Origin: Desulfoluna spongiiphila
GTDB taxonomy: Bacteria > Desulfobacterota > Desulfobacteria > Desulfobacterales > Desulfolunaceae
Assembly: GCF_900101345.1 (NCBI RefSeq)
Contig: NZ_FMUX01000013.1
Span: forward strand, 110,708 to 174,707
Length of the DNA: 64,000 nucleotides
Direction: 5' to 3'
Shown here: positions 18,372 to 28,487 of the stretch, one piece after another
Position numbering within the stretch: the first letter of the stretch is position 1
Layout: each line of letters opens with the position of its first letter
Position numbers and translations under genes: made by a program
The notes under the pieces: model-generated
The model's input: the letters and a program-made list of their open reading frames with translations, nothing else
Database searches by the model: none
Told to the model about the DNA's origin: nothing

Positions 18372-18881
18372 CTACAGAGCGTCTGCGAGGATGGCGCTGA
18401 CTCCCTTGATTTTTGCGATGGCTCCATCTCCGGGGCAGGCCACGATGAGATCCCCGTCACGATCAATGACAATGGCCGACGGCCTGCACAATCCTTCGGC
18501 CACCAGGGTTTTTATTCCGTTGGGGCGGATGCACTGGATGGTGCCGTGGGAGCCTTCGGACACATAGAGCCGCCCTTTTGAATCGACGGCCATGCCGGTG
18601 GGCGTCCGCAGGCCCATGGCAAAAAGGACCTGCGAACCATCAGGGTACATCAGGACCACCTGGCCGTTCACCGGATCAGCGATGTAAAGGTTCCCGCGTC
18701 GATCCATGGTGACGGCAGACGGCGGGGCCTGGGTTGCCTTGGTAAAAGAGACCCTGGCAGCCGGTGGCCGTGGGGCCGGAGACGATTCATCGGCACGGCA
18801 TGACAGGGTGATGGAAGAACAGGCAACAGCAAGGCCCAGGAGAAAACAGCAGCGTGTGGCAAAGCGTGAATAACTGATCAT
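18372..18881 (-). CDS. Exported NHL-repeat beta-propeller fragment protein
   Basis: About 169 residues. A signal peptide (1-30, with a Cys in ITLSC that could be a lipobox) precedes three NHL-type repeats, visible as PSAVTMDRRGNLYIAD, PTGMAVDSKGRLYVSE and PSAIVIDRDGDLIVAC. A full propeller needs six or so blades, so this short protein may oligomerise or bind a partner. Start 18881 follows GAGGAAG; ATGs at 18893 and 18920 are alternatives. Function unknown. Confidence 0.75.
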   Translation of the reverse strand: MISYSRFATRCCFLLGLAVACSSITLSCRADESSPAPRPPAARVSFTKATQAPPSAVTMDRRGNLYIADPVNGQVVLMYPDGSQVLFAMGLRTPTGMAVDSKGRLYVSEGSHGTIQCIRPNGIKTLVAEGLCRPSAIVIDRDGDLIVACPGDGAIAKIKGVSAILADAL

Positions 18882-19283
18882 TGTCTTCCTCATTTCATGG
18901 TCTTGGCCCGGATGTTTCACGAGTTGGGTGTGCTTATCTGTAAGGAATCAGGGCTGCAGATGTAGCGATTTACATCAAGGACCTGATAACGCAACGCTAT
19001 AAGCGCGTTTGACTCACCCGGAGGGTGAGGAAATAGAGCAGAAAACCGAGAATTGCATTTTGGGGCGTTTGATTTATTCGGTCATACCGAATGCACCAAT
19101 GCCTCATTGCTTTTATCTGATCGTTTTCTCATGAAATAACCGGGCTGGGTTGCTTCCTTACATACAATGTGCTGTATTGATATGTCTAATATATGTTTGT
19201 GTTGTGATTCATATGATTTTCGAATCGATCTCCCCTTGAGATAACCTCTCTGGGTTTTAAAGGGAGCGAAGGAGCAATCGTGT
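18882..19283. other. Intergenic region with two dispersed repeat copies
   Basis: Between divergent NHL and LysR genes. It contains a 50-base stretch at 18950-19000 with a relative at 60561-60610, and a CATGAAATA-type repeat at 19103-19146. The LysR promoter and its autoregulatory site should be in the AT-rich part 19140-19260. Confidence 0.5.
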
Positions 19284-20174
19284 ATGGAACTGAGGCAACT
19301 GAAATACTTTCTGGCCGTGGCCGAGGAACTGCATTTCGGCAACGCGGCCCGTCGCATGAATATTTCGCAACCCCCCTTGTCCCAGCAAGTCAAGCAGCTG
19401 GAAGAGGAACTTGGGGCAAGGCTGTTTGAACGGACGAGTCGGTCGGTGGCCCTGACCCCGGAGGGTGTTTTTTTTAAGGAAGAAGCGAAAGCCATCCTGG
19501 AAAGGCTTGAGCGGGCGGGCGATACCGTGCGGGCCATGGCCCGTGGTGAGGAGGGTTCGCTGTCCATCGGTTTTGTGGTGATCATCAACCAGAGCCTGTT
19601 GCCGGAGGTGATCCTGGACTATAAGCAACGGTTTCCAAAGGTTCATCTGGAGCTCAAGGAGATGACCACCAACTATCAATTGAAATCCGTAAGGAACGGG
19701 ACCTTGGATATCGGGTTTATCCGGTATCACAATCAGGACTTAAGCGGGCTCTGCAAGAAGACATACATCAAGGAAAATTACGTGCTGGCCCTCTCGGACC
19801 GGCATCCCCTGGCCGGGCGAACCGAGATCAGCCTGGGAGAACTCACCGACGAGCCCCTGGTTATGTTCAAGCGTGATAACCTGCCTGCGCTCTATGACGA
19901 AATTGTCCGAGCGTTTACCCGGGCGGGGATGAGGCCCCGTATGGTGCAGGAGACCAACCGGCGCCTTACGGCCATTGCTCTGGTGGCCGCGGGCATGGGG
20001 GTGAGTCCGGTGCCGGAGTCCACCCGGCGCCTGGGTCGCGAAGGGGTGACCTACCTGCCCATCGTAGAGCCCTTACCGGAAATTGAGGTGGCGGCGGTCT
20101 GGGCGGACAAAGGCGGCGTCAGTGTTCTGGATTCTTTTGTGGCTGTTATGGAGTCGCATCGCCGCCGGGGCTGA
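19284..20174 (+). CDS. LysR-family transcriptional regulator
   Basis: The 296-residue product has the N-terminal winged helix-turn-helix of the family (MELRQLKYFLAVAEELHFGNAA, then RRMNISQPPLSQQVKQLEEELG) and a two-lobed effector domain from about residue 92 (GSLSIGFVVI to the end). The HFGNAARRMNISQPPLSQQ segment is the type seen in CatR/BenM-like members. AAGGAG stands nine bases before the ATG. It lies 1.8 kb from the ABC importer operon and may control it or the sulfatases, but this is inferred from proximity only. Its last 29 bases overlap the convergent gene. Confidence 0.9.
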   Translation: MELRQLKYFLAVAEELHFGNAARRMNISQPPLSQQVKQLEEELGARLFERTSRSVALTPEGVFFKEEAKAILERLERAGDTVRAMARGEEGSLSIGFVVIINQSLLPEVILDYKQRFPKVHLELKEMTTNYQLKSVRNGTLDIGFIRYHNQDLSGLCKKTYIKENYVLALSDRHPLAGRTEISLGELTDEPLVMFKRDNLPALYDEIVRAFTRAGMRPRMVQETNRRLTAIALVAAGMGVSPVPESTRRLGREGVTYLPIVEPLPEIEVAAVWADKGGVSVLDSFVAVMESHRRRG

Positions 20175-20601
20175 GGCTGGCCCAGCCGCCGACGGTTCCC
20201 GCCACAAAAAGGCTCCCCACTGCAAGGGCGCAGGCCGACATGACCACGAATCTCGGCGCGATGGGGATTGCGGCCACCACAACACCCGCAATGACGAGAA
20301 CCTCGGGGATGAGGACAAGGCCCCGGAGAAGGTAGATCCCGCCGATGACGGCCAGCACCTGTCGTAACCAGGGCAGTGGCCTGATGGCTCCGGCTCCGGA
20401 CAGGGCGTACAGCCCGAAAAGAATAAGGAGCCCGCTCACGAAAAAGCTCGTTCCCATGAGGGCCAGCCTGCTGCCCACGAGTGACTCCGGGGCTCCGAAA
20501 TAGAGGCTGAGGGAGGGGGAGAAGGCTATTCCCGCTTGAAAAAGCGCCAGTGCAAACTGGAGGATGCCCGATGCGAACAGTATCTTTTTTGTCGTTGTCA
20601 T
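20146..20601 (-). CDS. Four-helix membrane protein of unknown function
   Basis: The 151-residue product has four or five hydrophobic segments (about 8-28, 43-68, 82-103, 105-120, 122-142) and short polar ends, so it is an inner-membrane protein. I do not recognise a family. GGGAG lies seven bases before the ATG. Its 3' end overlaps the LysR gene tail to tail by 29 bases, which may let the two transcripts interfere. Confidence 0.7.
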   Translation of the reverse strand: MTTTKKILFASGILQFALALFQAGIAFSPSLSLYFGAPESLVGSRLALMGTSFFVSGLLILFGLYALSGAGAIRPLPWLRQVLAVIGGIYLLRGLVLIPEVLVIAGVVVAAIPIAPRFVVMSACALAVGSLFVAGTVGGWASLSPGGDATP

Positions 20602-21400
20602 GGGTGCTGCTCCCTGTGATGTTGTCGTTTGTCTCTCCTTGGAATCGCAGGAGAGTTATTTTTTTTTATGCCTGTAAAGCTAACATGTTAAAAAAGTGTG
20701 GAGCAAGGGTATGTTCTGAATATTTGACTTGTGCATTGCCTGATCTGTAGAAACCTGTGCTCAGCCGGATTTATTGTTTGGCGGGATGTTCCCTTCTGAG
20801 TGATGATAATTTTCGACCCCTGATGGGCACGGTGAGTATTTCTGGTGTACAACCTGAATGACGTATTTGATTTCTGTCTGTGATTAATGATTGATTCGTT
20901 AAATAATCTATGTTAATGCTTACGAGAATTAGTGAATTTCACACCAAGTGCTTCGTGCTTTTTTTATATCCAACCTTTTTAAATGCTGTTTGATCTGTTG
21001 TGGTGTCTGGGTGCTCTTTGCGCTCCCTGTTTCGCAGAAATTACTTCTGTCGCGATGTCATCTGCGAACCATGATGGAGGATCCCTGCGGTTGTATATCC
21101 CGGATAAGATAAAACCCCCCGGCAGACTTTCCTGATGCCTTGCCATGAAGGCTCCTCGCCCCGGTACGATAGGGGCGGGGGGCTGCCGGCGACGGGTTGG
21201 TGTCCGCTATCCAAGGTGGTCCTTACGGGATGGGATTCGGTGTCCTGCTTTGAGAAATATCCTTAAAAAATAATCTGTTCGCGAAATTCGCCGGTGTATG
21301 GAACATAGGGGCGATGGCCGTCCTGCGCCGACACGCGACGGGACTGTTGCGACGCACACCCACAACCCAACGTCGGACTCTTTCTATGGAGGGCAAAGGC
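20602..21400. other. Non-coding region before the giant LamG gene
   Basis: About 800 bases without a credible gene. At 20633-20668 the hairpin CTCTCC/GGAGAG is followed on plus by TTATTTTTTTTT, a possible terminator or leader hairpin. 20690-21010 is AT-rich compared with the surroundings and is the likely promoter zone of the downstream operon; I could not pick a clear -35/-10 pair. Confidence 0.5.
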
Positions 21401-24400
21401 ATGGCGGTTTATTTCAAGAATCTTGTCACGTTGTCGTACTTGGGCCGGGTCGTGGTTTTTGGAAACAGGAACACGGCGGATGAGAGCTCCACGGAGATTT
21501 TTTTCAACGTCCTGGACCTTCAAACCACCTCTGAAAACGACGCCTTTGACTGGACCGGCTTCAAGCCCGTTGTGTTCACCACACAGCTTCGGCCCGCCGG
21601 CATGAGCCTGATCACCCTGGACGAATCCGAGTCCCTGTCCATTTCGCCTGCCGAGGCCCCTTTTCGCGTGGTCTCCGATGAGAAGTACATCTCCATTTTT
21701 CGCCAGTCCACCTACGGCACCCTTTACGTGAACCGGTTTACCCTGGTGAGCAGCCCGTCGCGGCGGGACCCCGATGTCACAGAGTTCTCCCTCCAGCCCG
21801 CATGGGAGGTGCGCTTTGAAAAGAGCGGCAAGGAGGATGTACCCGCCAACGAAAAAGACATCCAGGCGTATCTGGATCCCGAGGGCAAGCCCTTCCTTGA
21901 GCCCACCATCGAGCTGAGCATGGTGACGGACATGACCGCAGGGGAGTTTGACGTCTCTCTGTTGCCCGTGATGAATTCGGATCGGTTCTGCTGGCAGTTT
22001 ACCGTGCTCAACAACACCTCCAAAAAAATCGACCTTTACAACATTCCCGCCGATGGAAACAACCTCTTTGACCTCACCGGGAAAACCGTGGGCACCGACA
22101 ACAAACTGCACCCGGATAAGAGTTTTTCGGTGAAGGTGACAAACGGGTCGGATGTCTCCTTTGATGTGACAGGCGCTCCGGCCGCCTCTTTTTACACCAA
22201 GCAGGAGAAGGTGGTGGGCCCCGAAGGGGAGACCTCTTCCGTTAAGCGCTCCGGCCGGTTCATGATGGCCTTTGCAGGGACCCACGGTGGCACGGTCTCC
22301 ACGGCCCTGGTGGACGCTGCGGTGTCGGCGGCCGGGACCCTGGCCGATATCCCGGACGAGCTGACGGCCTCCCTCATCAGCGAGGCCAACTACACCCTTG
22401 CTTTCAGTGACATTGCACGGGTGGGGCTTGCTTCTCCTTCGCCCAACCCCCTGGAGATCAGGGGGGCGTTTCAGTTCAACACCTGGATCTATCCCAAGGC
22501 CGCCACCGCGGGAAAGCAGTTTATCATCGGCAGCATCGACGCCAGCGCCGAGGCATCCTCCGCCCCCTACCTCGCCCTGGTGGACGGGGCCCGGCTGGAG
22601 GTGGGGTTCGGTGACGGCACGAAGCGCATCTCCTGCCAGACCCTTCAGCCCCTGGTGTCGGTCAACAACTGGTTCCATGTGGAGGTGACCTACAGTGGCA
22701 AGGGGGCCAACCCCTTTACCCTGACGATTAACAGCAGCGGGGCTCCCTTAAGCGATGTCACCGTCGATGCCGAGCCCTCGGGCACGGCCCTTTCATCCAT
22801 CGGCGCCCAGGGAAGCGGCTTTGTGGGGCTCATCGACAGGACTGTCGTTTCCGTGGGCGGAAGCGAGGTCTGCTCTTTTGAGTTCAACGAGGTCGACTAC
22901 GGGCAGTCGCCGCCGGTGACGCCCAACAGCACCTCGGGGTCCACGGTGAAAGGCGAAGTATACGGCGCCACCCTGGAACCGTCCAACAGCCCGCTGGGCA
23001 CGAACACCACCGGGGAGCTGGTCATCGACAAGGACAACCTGAGCATCTACGCGGGGGTGGCGGATTTTCTGACCCCGGCATCGTCTCCCTATCTCATGGA
23101 GGGCTCAGACGGCCTGGTACACCTCTACTATGCCGACCACGATACCGATGAGTTTGCCGTGGCGCACTACGCCCTGGACACCTCCCGGGCCTCCTTTTAC
23201 GCCAACTGGGCCGCGGACGCCGCCCATGACAGTCAGGAGGGCCTGGTCACCTTTATGGCCGTGCGGCCGGGTTCCTACGTGAATAGCGCCACGATTTCTG
23301 TTGCCAACTCCTTTTCCACTGCACACTGCGATGTCACCATGACCCATACCGTGTCGGGTACCACCGAGACCTGGAAAGGGGTCCCGAGGTCCCTGGACCG
23401 TCTGGTGTCGGTCTTTGCAGGGGATGCCTCGGGGTCGCCCAACGACAGCACCCTGAGTTCCGGGGCCACGGTGTTTTTTGATTACGCGGGCCTTTATCCC
23501 GGCGTCTGGGCTCCTTCGGACAATGCGAGTTCCCCGGAGCACTTTGTCTTTATGACCCGTTTTGAAAGCGGGCTGCCCTTAGGCTCGGTGGAGATCCTCG
23601 ACAATGCCTCGGCTGTCCCGGGTACGGTGAACGTCAACCTCACCATCAACCCCGATCACTGGGCCGCAAACCCCTCGGGGAGCCAGTCCATCACCCAGGC
23701 CTGGACCGCAGTGCCCGTGGGGGCCAGGCAGTTCGTGGACGTGATGAACGGCAGCGCCTCCTCCTACGACTACAGCGATGCCGGTTTTTCCAACTGCGAC
23801 GTCCAGTACCTGGATGCCAGCCTGAGTCTGAGGGCCGAAGCCTCGAACCTTTTGACCGTGTTTGTCCAGAAGAGCCACATCAGCGATTTTGCGGTGCAAA
23901 TCGCCGGGACAGGCCAGGCCGACTGCGACATGACCGTCACGGCCGGTGGGGCAAGCTATGCGTTTCCAGGGATCAGCCGGGACCAGAACGAGATGGCGCT
24001 CCTGCTCAACGGCCAGGGGGAGGCAGGCCACTACCCAGACGGGTACCTGGCCAACGTGGCGCCCTGGGTCATGGCCGTCACCGACGGGCTGCTGGCCCAC
24101 GTGTCCAATCAGGACAGCAAGGCCCCCACCGAGAATATCCTTGCCGGGGCCATGCTCTTTGCCCAGTTTTTCACCGGAAACATCGACTCCGAATCCCGGG
24201 TCGTTCCCCTTGCCCAGACCACTGCCACCATCCAGCAGCAGGGCAAGAGCCAGAAAGGCTCAGATGTAACGGTGCTCTCCGAGGGCTCCGGGCTTTTTGC
24301 CGCCGTGGCCGACACCACGCCCACCAACGGCGCCGTGGCCGTGGTGAAAAACACCGCCCAGGCCCCGGCCCTTACCCAGGGTACCGACGGCGGCTGGATC

Positions 24401-27400
24401 AAAGAGCCCAACCGCTTTGCCCTGGAGGTCAACAAAACAACCTCGTCCCCCAATTACGTCTCCTTTGATGTCTCCAGGGGGCATATGCCCAGCGAGGTGC
24501 TGGCCATTGACGGCGATGTCACCCTGGAGGCCTGGGGACGCCCGGTTCCCCCCACGGGCGGTGAGACCATTTCAAAGCTGCTGAGCTACCATGTGCACGG
24601 CAACGTGGACAACCCGGACAAGGATTTTCAGTACATGATGGGGTACGAGAACTGGTATGTGCCGAGTTTTCGGGCCAGCACCACGGTCTACTCCTCCATC
24701 ATCCTCAACGAGGGCACGCCCAACGACATCACCCTCCACGGTTTTGTCCGCATCGATTCGTCGGCCCGGGACGACGGCGACCTCTTCGGCATGACCACCA
24801 ACCAGCTGGTGAAAGAGTACCTGCGGGTCTATTCGGATACCTCCGGCAGCCTGAGCGTCTCCTTTGCCGGAACAAAAAGGATCTCAGGGTCGGCCCCCAC
24901 CGACACCTGGACGGCCGTGGGCATGACCCTGCGTACCGTCAGCGACACCGAGGTGGAGATCATCCTCTATGTGGACGGGAAGAACCAGGGCTCGGCCACG
25001 GTGACCCAGAACTTCACGGATTCCCTGGGCACGCTTTACGGAGGCGGGTACCTGGATACCGGCATGCAGATGAAGATCAACCAGCTCGCCCTCTGGCCCC
25101 GGGCCCTGGATCCCATCTCCATGGAACGTCTGGCCGATAGCGGGGTCTCCCAGGTGGTGAACCCGCCCCTGGTCTGCCTGAACTTAAACGACGGCCTGGA
25201 CACCATGGTGGCCAGTAACTCCAGTTACCTGGGTTCCGAATACAACGGCACCTACCAGAACCTGGACAACTCCTCCTGGAGCCAGGACGGGGGGCTCTTC
25301 ATGAGCCCCTTTGCGGCCAACGAGCAGGAAGCCCTGGTGGCAAAGGACACCGGCAGCAAGGCCTGGACCCATTCGGCCTTTGTTTTCCGTCAGGGTTTCT
25401 GCCTTGAAATGATCGACGAAAACTACGTGGACTGCGGCGGCGACTCCAGTCTCAAGATCGTTGAAAAAGGGGCCATGGAAGCCTGGGTGAAACCGGCCGT
25501 GGAAGCGGGGATCTACCGGATCATCGCCTCCAAGAACGGAAGCTACACCCTGGGGCTCTACCCCGACGGCACCGCTTTTTTCGAGCTCTCCATCGAGTCG
25601 GGGGATGCAGCCCACACCCTCACCGTCAAGGCCTCTTCGGCCATCGCGGGGGGGCAGACCGGTTACCTGACGGCCACCGCCGAGATTCGGAGCATCGACC
25701 AGGAGTATGTGGACGGGCAGCCGGCCAAGCCCCAGAAATACGGGGTCTACCTCAATCTCTTCGTGGACGGCGCCCTGTCCGGTTCCTTTAAAAAAGAGGA
25801 CTTCGACAAGCCGGTCCAGACCAGGGAGTCCGACGAGCATCTCTACCTGTGCGGTTCCCCTAAGCTCAACCAGATCTACCACGGCAAGATTGGCGAGGTC
25901 CGGTTCTGGAACCGGGTACTGGAGGCCGATGAAATCCGTGAGGCCTTTCTTACCCACCGGCCGCCCGTTAACTCCGATGGCCTGATTTCCTACTGGCGTT
26001 TTTCCGAGATGAAGGGCCAGACGGCCTTTGACAGCAAGGACGTGAACAACGCCACAATCACCAGCGGGGAGCTGTGGCAGCTCTTCCCCGAGATCGCCAC
26101 CACCGTCTTTTATGTGGACGGGGGCGAGTCCAACGTGGAGAACGTGCCGGTGGCGGACCTGGGTGGCTACGGCGACCAGGGCACCTTCACCCTGGGAACC
26201 TCCCTGGTGAGCAATGCGTCCCGGTATCCCCTGAAAGGGGGCATGGACGAGGTGAGGATCTGGAAGGCCCAGCTCACAGGGGAGCAGATCTCCGACAACA
26301 TGAACCGCACCCTCTCCGGCGCGGAGACGAACCTTGCCGCTTACTGGCGCTTTGACAGCGGGTCGGGCCTGGAGGTGGGGGACCGGACCGGCCGGGGCAA
26401 CACCGGCACCTTTGTTCCGGCAGATGTGGCCACGGGCCCGGCCTGGATTGCTTCGGACGCTCCCATCAGCAATGAGGCGCCCGTGGTCTACAATGCCCTG
26501 AACGGCATCAAGACCCTGGCCCTGGCCCGCATCACGGGGCAGCCCTCGGTGATTGAGTACAGCGATCTCCAGGTCAACGCCTACGGCGATGTGTTCAGCG
26601 TCATGAAACGGGCCTATATTTATGAGGACAAAGGAAGCGGCCAGCAGGTGCTCTACACCGGGTTCAAGGTAGGGGACCTGGACACCATCTACATCGGCCA
26701 GGTGCAGACAAAGCCCTCGGTGATCGGGTTTATCGAAGGAGCGCCCCCGCTGCCCAGCGAGAACCAGACTTTTCCTTATTGGAACTATCCTGCCTCGGAC
26801 AACAGCAACTATGCCGGGGCCACCTCCGTGGACATGACCGAGGCCAGCGAGGTGGAGTACAGCTTTTCCGCATCCCAGAACGACGGCTCGCGTCTGACCT
26901 ACGGGAGCAAGCTGGGGATCATCAGCGAAGGGGATGTGAAGAGTTCGGTGGGCCTGGGCGTGGAGGCGGAGACCACCCTGTTCGAATACGGGATCTCCGG
27001 GGGCGGCAAGCACAGCTTTGAATTGTCCAACTCCACGATCCAGGAGAGTTCCCTTAAGAACCGCACCTCCATCAGCAAGATCAGCGCCTTCCGGCCCGGG
27101 GGTTCCTGGGAGAGCATCTCCGATATGGTCAACGATGCCGTGGGGCTCCGGTTTATCACGGACAACGCCGGGGTGGCCATCGTCAAGTCCGGCACCGCGG
27201 ATCTCTATATGCTTGCCATCAAGGGGACGCGGACGCCTGTGCGGTACAGCGTGGTGCCCAACGAAGACATTCCCGAGGACATGAATCTCATCCCCTTTCC
27301 CATCAACAACCGCTACATCAAGCAGGGCACCCTGGACGGCAAGATCGGCCTGGAAAACGACCCGGACTACCCGGACGCCAACCTGGTCCGGGGCAGTTAC

Positions 27401-28444
27401 TTCAAGCCTGTGGAGGCGTATTCCCTCAAGCGCAAGATCGAGCGTAAGGAAAAGGAGCTGGAGGGCTACTACGAGCAGTTCGCAACGGACGGCGGCATGA
27501 CCATCGAGGACTTTACGGCCAAGATCAAGGACAACCCGGCCTTTGACTGGTCCCGCAAGATCTCCAACCGCAATATCGTCAACACCTATGTCTGGTCGTC
27601 CAGCGGTGCCACCTACGCCGAGCAGACCTCGGTGATGGACACGTATTCGGAGACCTTCTCCGGGGTGGAACTGGTGGACAACGGGGGCGGGCTCTTTGTG
27701 GAGACCAAGATCAACAAGCCCATCGGTCCCCTGGCCGAGTTTGACCTGATGTTCAACGTCAGCCTTGAAAAAACGGCCACCAAGGCCAAGGAGGCGTCCC
27801 AATCCTTTGACCTGAGCTGCTCGGCCAACGCGGAGAGCACCCTGGTGGCCCCCATCGTGAGCGAGCAGGGTGGCAACCCCCACCTCGACGGCATGACCTC
27901 CGAGCTGGCACCGGGCAAGGTGGACGGCTACCGGTACCTCGCCTTCTACCTCACCCCGTCCGAGGAAAATTTCCAGACCCTGTTCTCTACGGTGATGGAT
28001 CCCAACTGGCTCCACAACAGCGTGGATGCCAACGCCGTGGCCCTGAGGCAGGCGTCGGTGGCCGAAAACGGCTGTTGGCGCATTTTGTACCGGGTGACCT
28101 TCGTGAGCCGGATCCCGGCGAAATTCCAGCCCGTGAAGTCCGAGACCCAGCCTCCCAACATCGATCCCCCGGCCAACCTGGATTTCAACGTGTGGCTGAC
28201 GCAGATCGTGGAAAAGCTCGTGGACACGGACACGCCCACCCCCGAAGAGATCGGCAGCGCCGTGGCCCGGACCCTGGGCACGGACTCTTCGGATGTCGGT
28301 GTGCTGGGGACTGTTTTGCCCTGGTGGACGGCGTTTCTTACCGCAGCGGAGACCTACGGCTCCCAGGAGTACAAGGCCTTGCTCACCCTGAGGGAGGACC
28401 TGTTGCGCTACATGATCGAGAAGTACGAAGCAGACCAATTGTGA
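21401..28444 (+). CDS. Giant LamG-rich protein, 2347 residues, no signal peptide
   Basis: I know no characterised homologue. LamG/concanavalin-like domains are visible at about residues 329-500 (FQFNTWIYPKA), 1004-1240 (VTLEAWGRPV, LALWPRALDP), 1333-1530 (GAMEAWVKPA, IGEVRFWNRVL, LISYWRF) and a partial one at 1567-1670 (MDEVRIWKAQLTGEQI). Between the first two are three repeats of about 120 residues (620-905), each with a W/F-x-G/A-V/I-P/S turn. Residues about 1814-1890 and 2087-2150 are Ser/Thr/Gly-rich alternating strands, with a charged helix near 2008 (KRKIERKEKELEGYY) between them. ATG 21401 has GGAGGG eight bases upstream; an in-frame ATG at 21314 does not. First gene of a three-gene unit. 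LamG domains usually bind glycans or protein partners; a host-, phage- or prey-directed role is inference only. Confidence 0.85.
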   Translation: MAVYFKNLVTLSYLGRVVVFGNRNTADESSTEIFFNVLDLQTTSENDAFDWTGFKPVVFTTQLRPAGMSLITLDESESLSISPAEAPFRVVSDEKYISIFRQSTYGTLYVNRFTLVSSPSRRDPDVTEFSLQPAWEVRFEKSGKEDVPANEKDIQAYLDPEGKPFLEPTIELSMVTDMTAGEFDVSLLPVMNSDRFCWQFTVLNNTSKKIDLYNIPADGNNLFDLTGKTVGTDNKLHPDKSFSVKVTNGSDVSFDVTGAPAASFYTKQEKVVGPEGETSSVKRSGRFMMAFAGTHGGTVSTALVDAAVSAAGTLADIPDELTASLISEANYTLAFSDIARVGLASPSPNPLEIRGAFQFNTWIYPKAATAGKQFIIGSIDASAEASSAPYLALVDGARLEVGFGDGTKRISCQTLQPLVSVNNWFHVEVTYSGKGANPFTLTINSSGAPLSDVTVDAEPSGTALSSIGAQGSGFVGLIDRTVVSVGGSEVCSFEFNEVDYGQSPPVTPNSTSGSTVKGEVYGATLEPSNSPLGTNTTGELVIDKDNLSIYAGVADFLTPASSPYLMEGSDGLVHLYYADHDTDEFAVAHYALDTSRASFYANWAADAAHDSQEGLVTFMAVRPGSYVNSATISVANSFSTAHCDVTMTHTVSGTTETWKGVPRSLDRLVSVFAGDASGSPNDSTLSSGATVFFDYAGLYPGVWAPSDNASSPEHFVFMTRFESGLPLGSVEILDNASAVPGTVNVNLTINPDHWAANPSGSQSITQAWTAVPVGARQFVDVMNGSASSYDYSDAGFSNCDVQYLDASLSLRAEASNLLTVFVQKSHISDFAVQIAGTGQADCDMTVTAGGASYAFPGISRDQNEMALLLNGQGEAGHYPDGYLANVAPWVMAVTDGLLAHVSNQDSKAPTENILAGAMLFAQFFTGNIDSESRVVPLAQTTATIQQQGKSQKGSDVTVLSEGSGLFAAVADTTPTNGAVAVVKNTAQAPALTQGTDGGWIKEPNRFALEVNKTTSSPNYVSFDVSRGHMPSEVLAIDGDVTLEAWGRPVPPTGGETISKLLSYHVHGNVDNPDKDFQYMMGYENWYVPSFRASTTVYSSIILNEGTPNDITLHGFVRIDSSARDDGDLFGMTTNQLVKEYLRVYSDTSGSLSVSFAGTKRISGSAPTDTWTAVGMTLRTVSDTEVEIILYVDGKNQGSATVTQNFTDSLGTLYGGGYLDTGMQMKINQLALWPRALDPISMERLADSGVSQVVNPPLVCLNLNDGLDTMVASNSSYLGSEYNGTYQNLDNSSWSQDGGLFMSPFAANEQEALVAKDTGSKAWTHSAFVFRQGFCLEMIDENYVDCGGDSSLKIVEKGAMEAWVKPAVEAGIYRIIASKNGSYTLGLYPDGTAFFELSIESGDAAHTLTVKASSAIAGGQTGYLTATAEIRSIDQEYVDGQPAKPQKYGVYLNLFVDGALSGSFKKEDFDKPVQTRESDEHLYLCGSPKLNQIYHGKIGEVRFWNRVLEADEIREAFLTHRPPVNSDGLISYWRFSEMKGQTAFDSKDVNNATITSGELWQLFPEIATTVFYVDGGESNVENVPVADLGGYGDQGTFTLGTSLVSNASRYPLKGGMDEVRIWKAQLTGEQISDNMNRTLSGAETNLAAYWRFDSGSGLEVGDRTGRGNTGTFVPADVATGPAWIASDAPISNEAPVVYNALNGIKTLALARITGQPSVIEYSDLQVNAYGDVFSVMKRAYIYEDKGSGQQVLYTGFKVGDLDTIYIGQVQTKPSVIGFIEGAPPLPSENQTFPYWNYPASDNSNYAGATSVDMTEASEVEYSFSASQNDGSRLTYGSKLGIISEGDVKSSVGLGVEAETTLFEYGISGGGKHSFELSNSTIQESSLKNRTSISKISAFRPGGSWESISDMVNDAVGLRFITDNAGVAIVKSGTADLYMLAIKGTRTPVRYSVVPNEDIPEDMNLIPFPINNRYIKQGTLDGKIGLENDPDYPDANLVRGSYFKPVEAYSLKRKIERKEKELEGYYEQFATDGGMTIEDFTAKIKDNPAFDWSRKISNRNIVNTYVWSSSGATYAEQTSVMDTYSETFSGVELVDNGGGLFVETKINKPIGPLAEFDLMFNVSLEKTATKAKEASQSFDLSCSANAESTLVAPIVSEQGGNPHLDGMTSELAPGKVDGYRYLAFYLTPSEENFQTLFSTVMDPNWLHNSVDANAVALRQASVAENGCWRILYRVTFVSRIPAKFQPVKSETQPPNIDPPANLDFNVWLTQIVEKLVDTDTPTPEEIGSAVARTLGTDSSDVGVLGTVLPWWTAFLTAAETYGSQEYKALLTLREDLLRYMIEKYEADQL

Positions 28445-28487
28445 TGTGGGGTTCACCCCACCAACAGACAACCAAGGAGGCGTCAAA

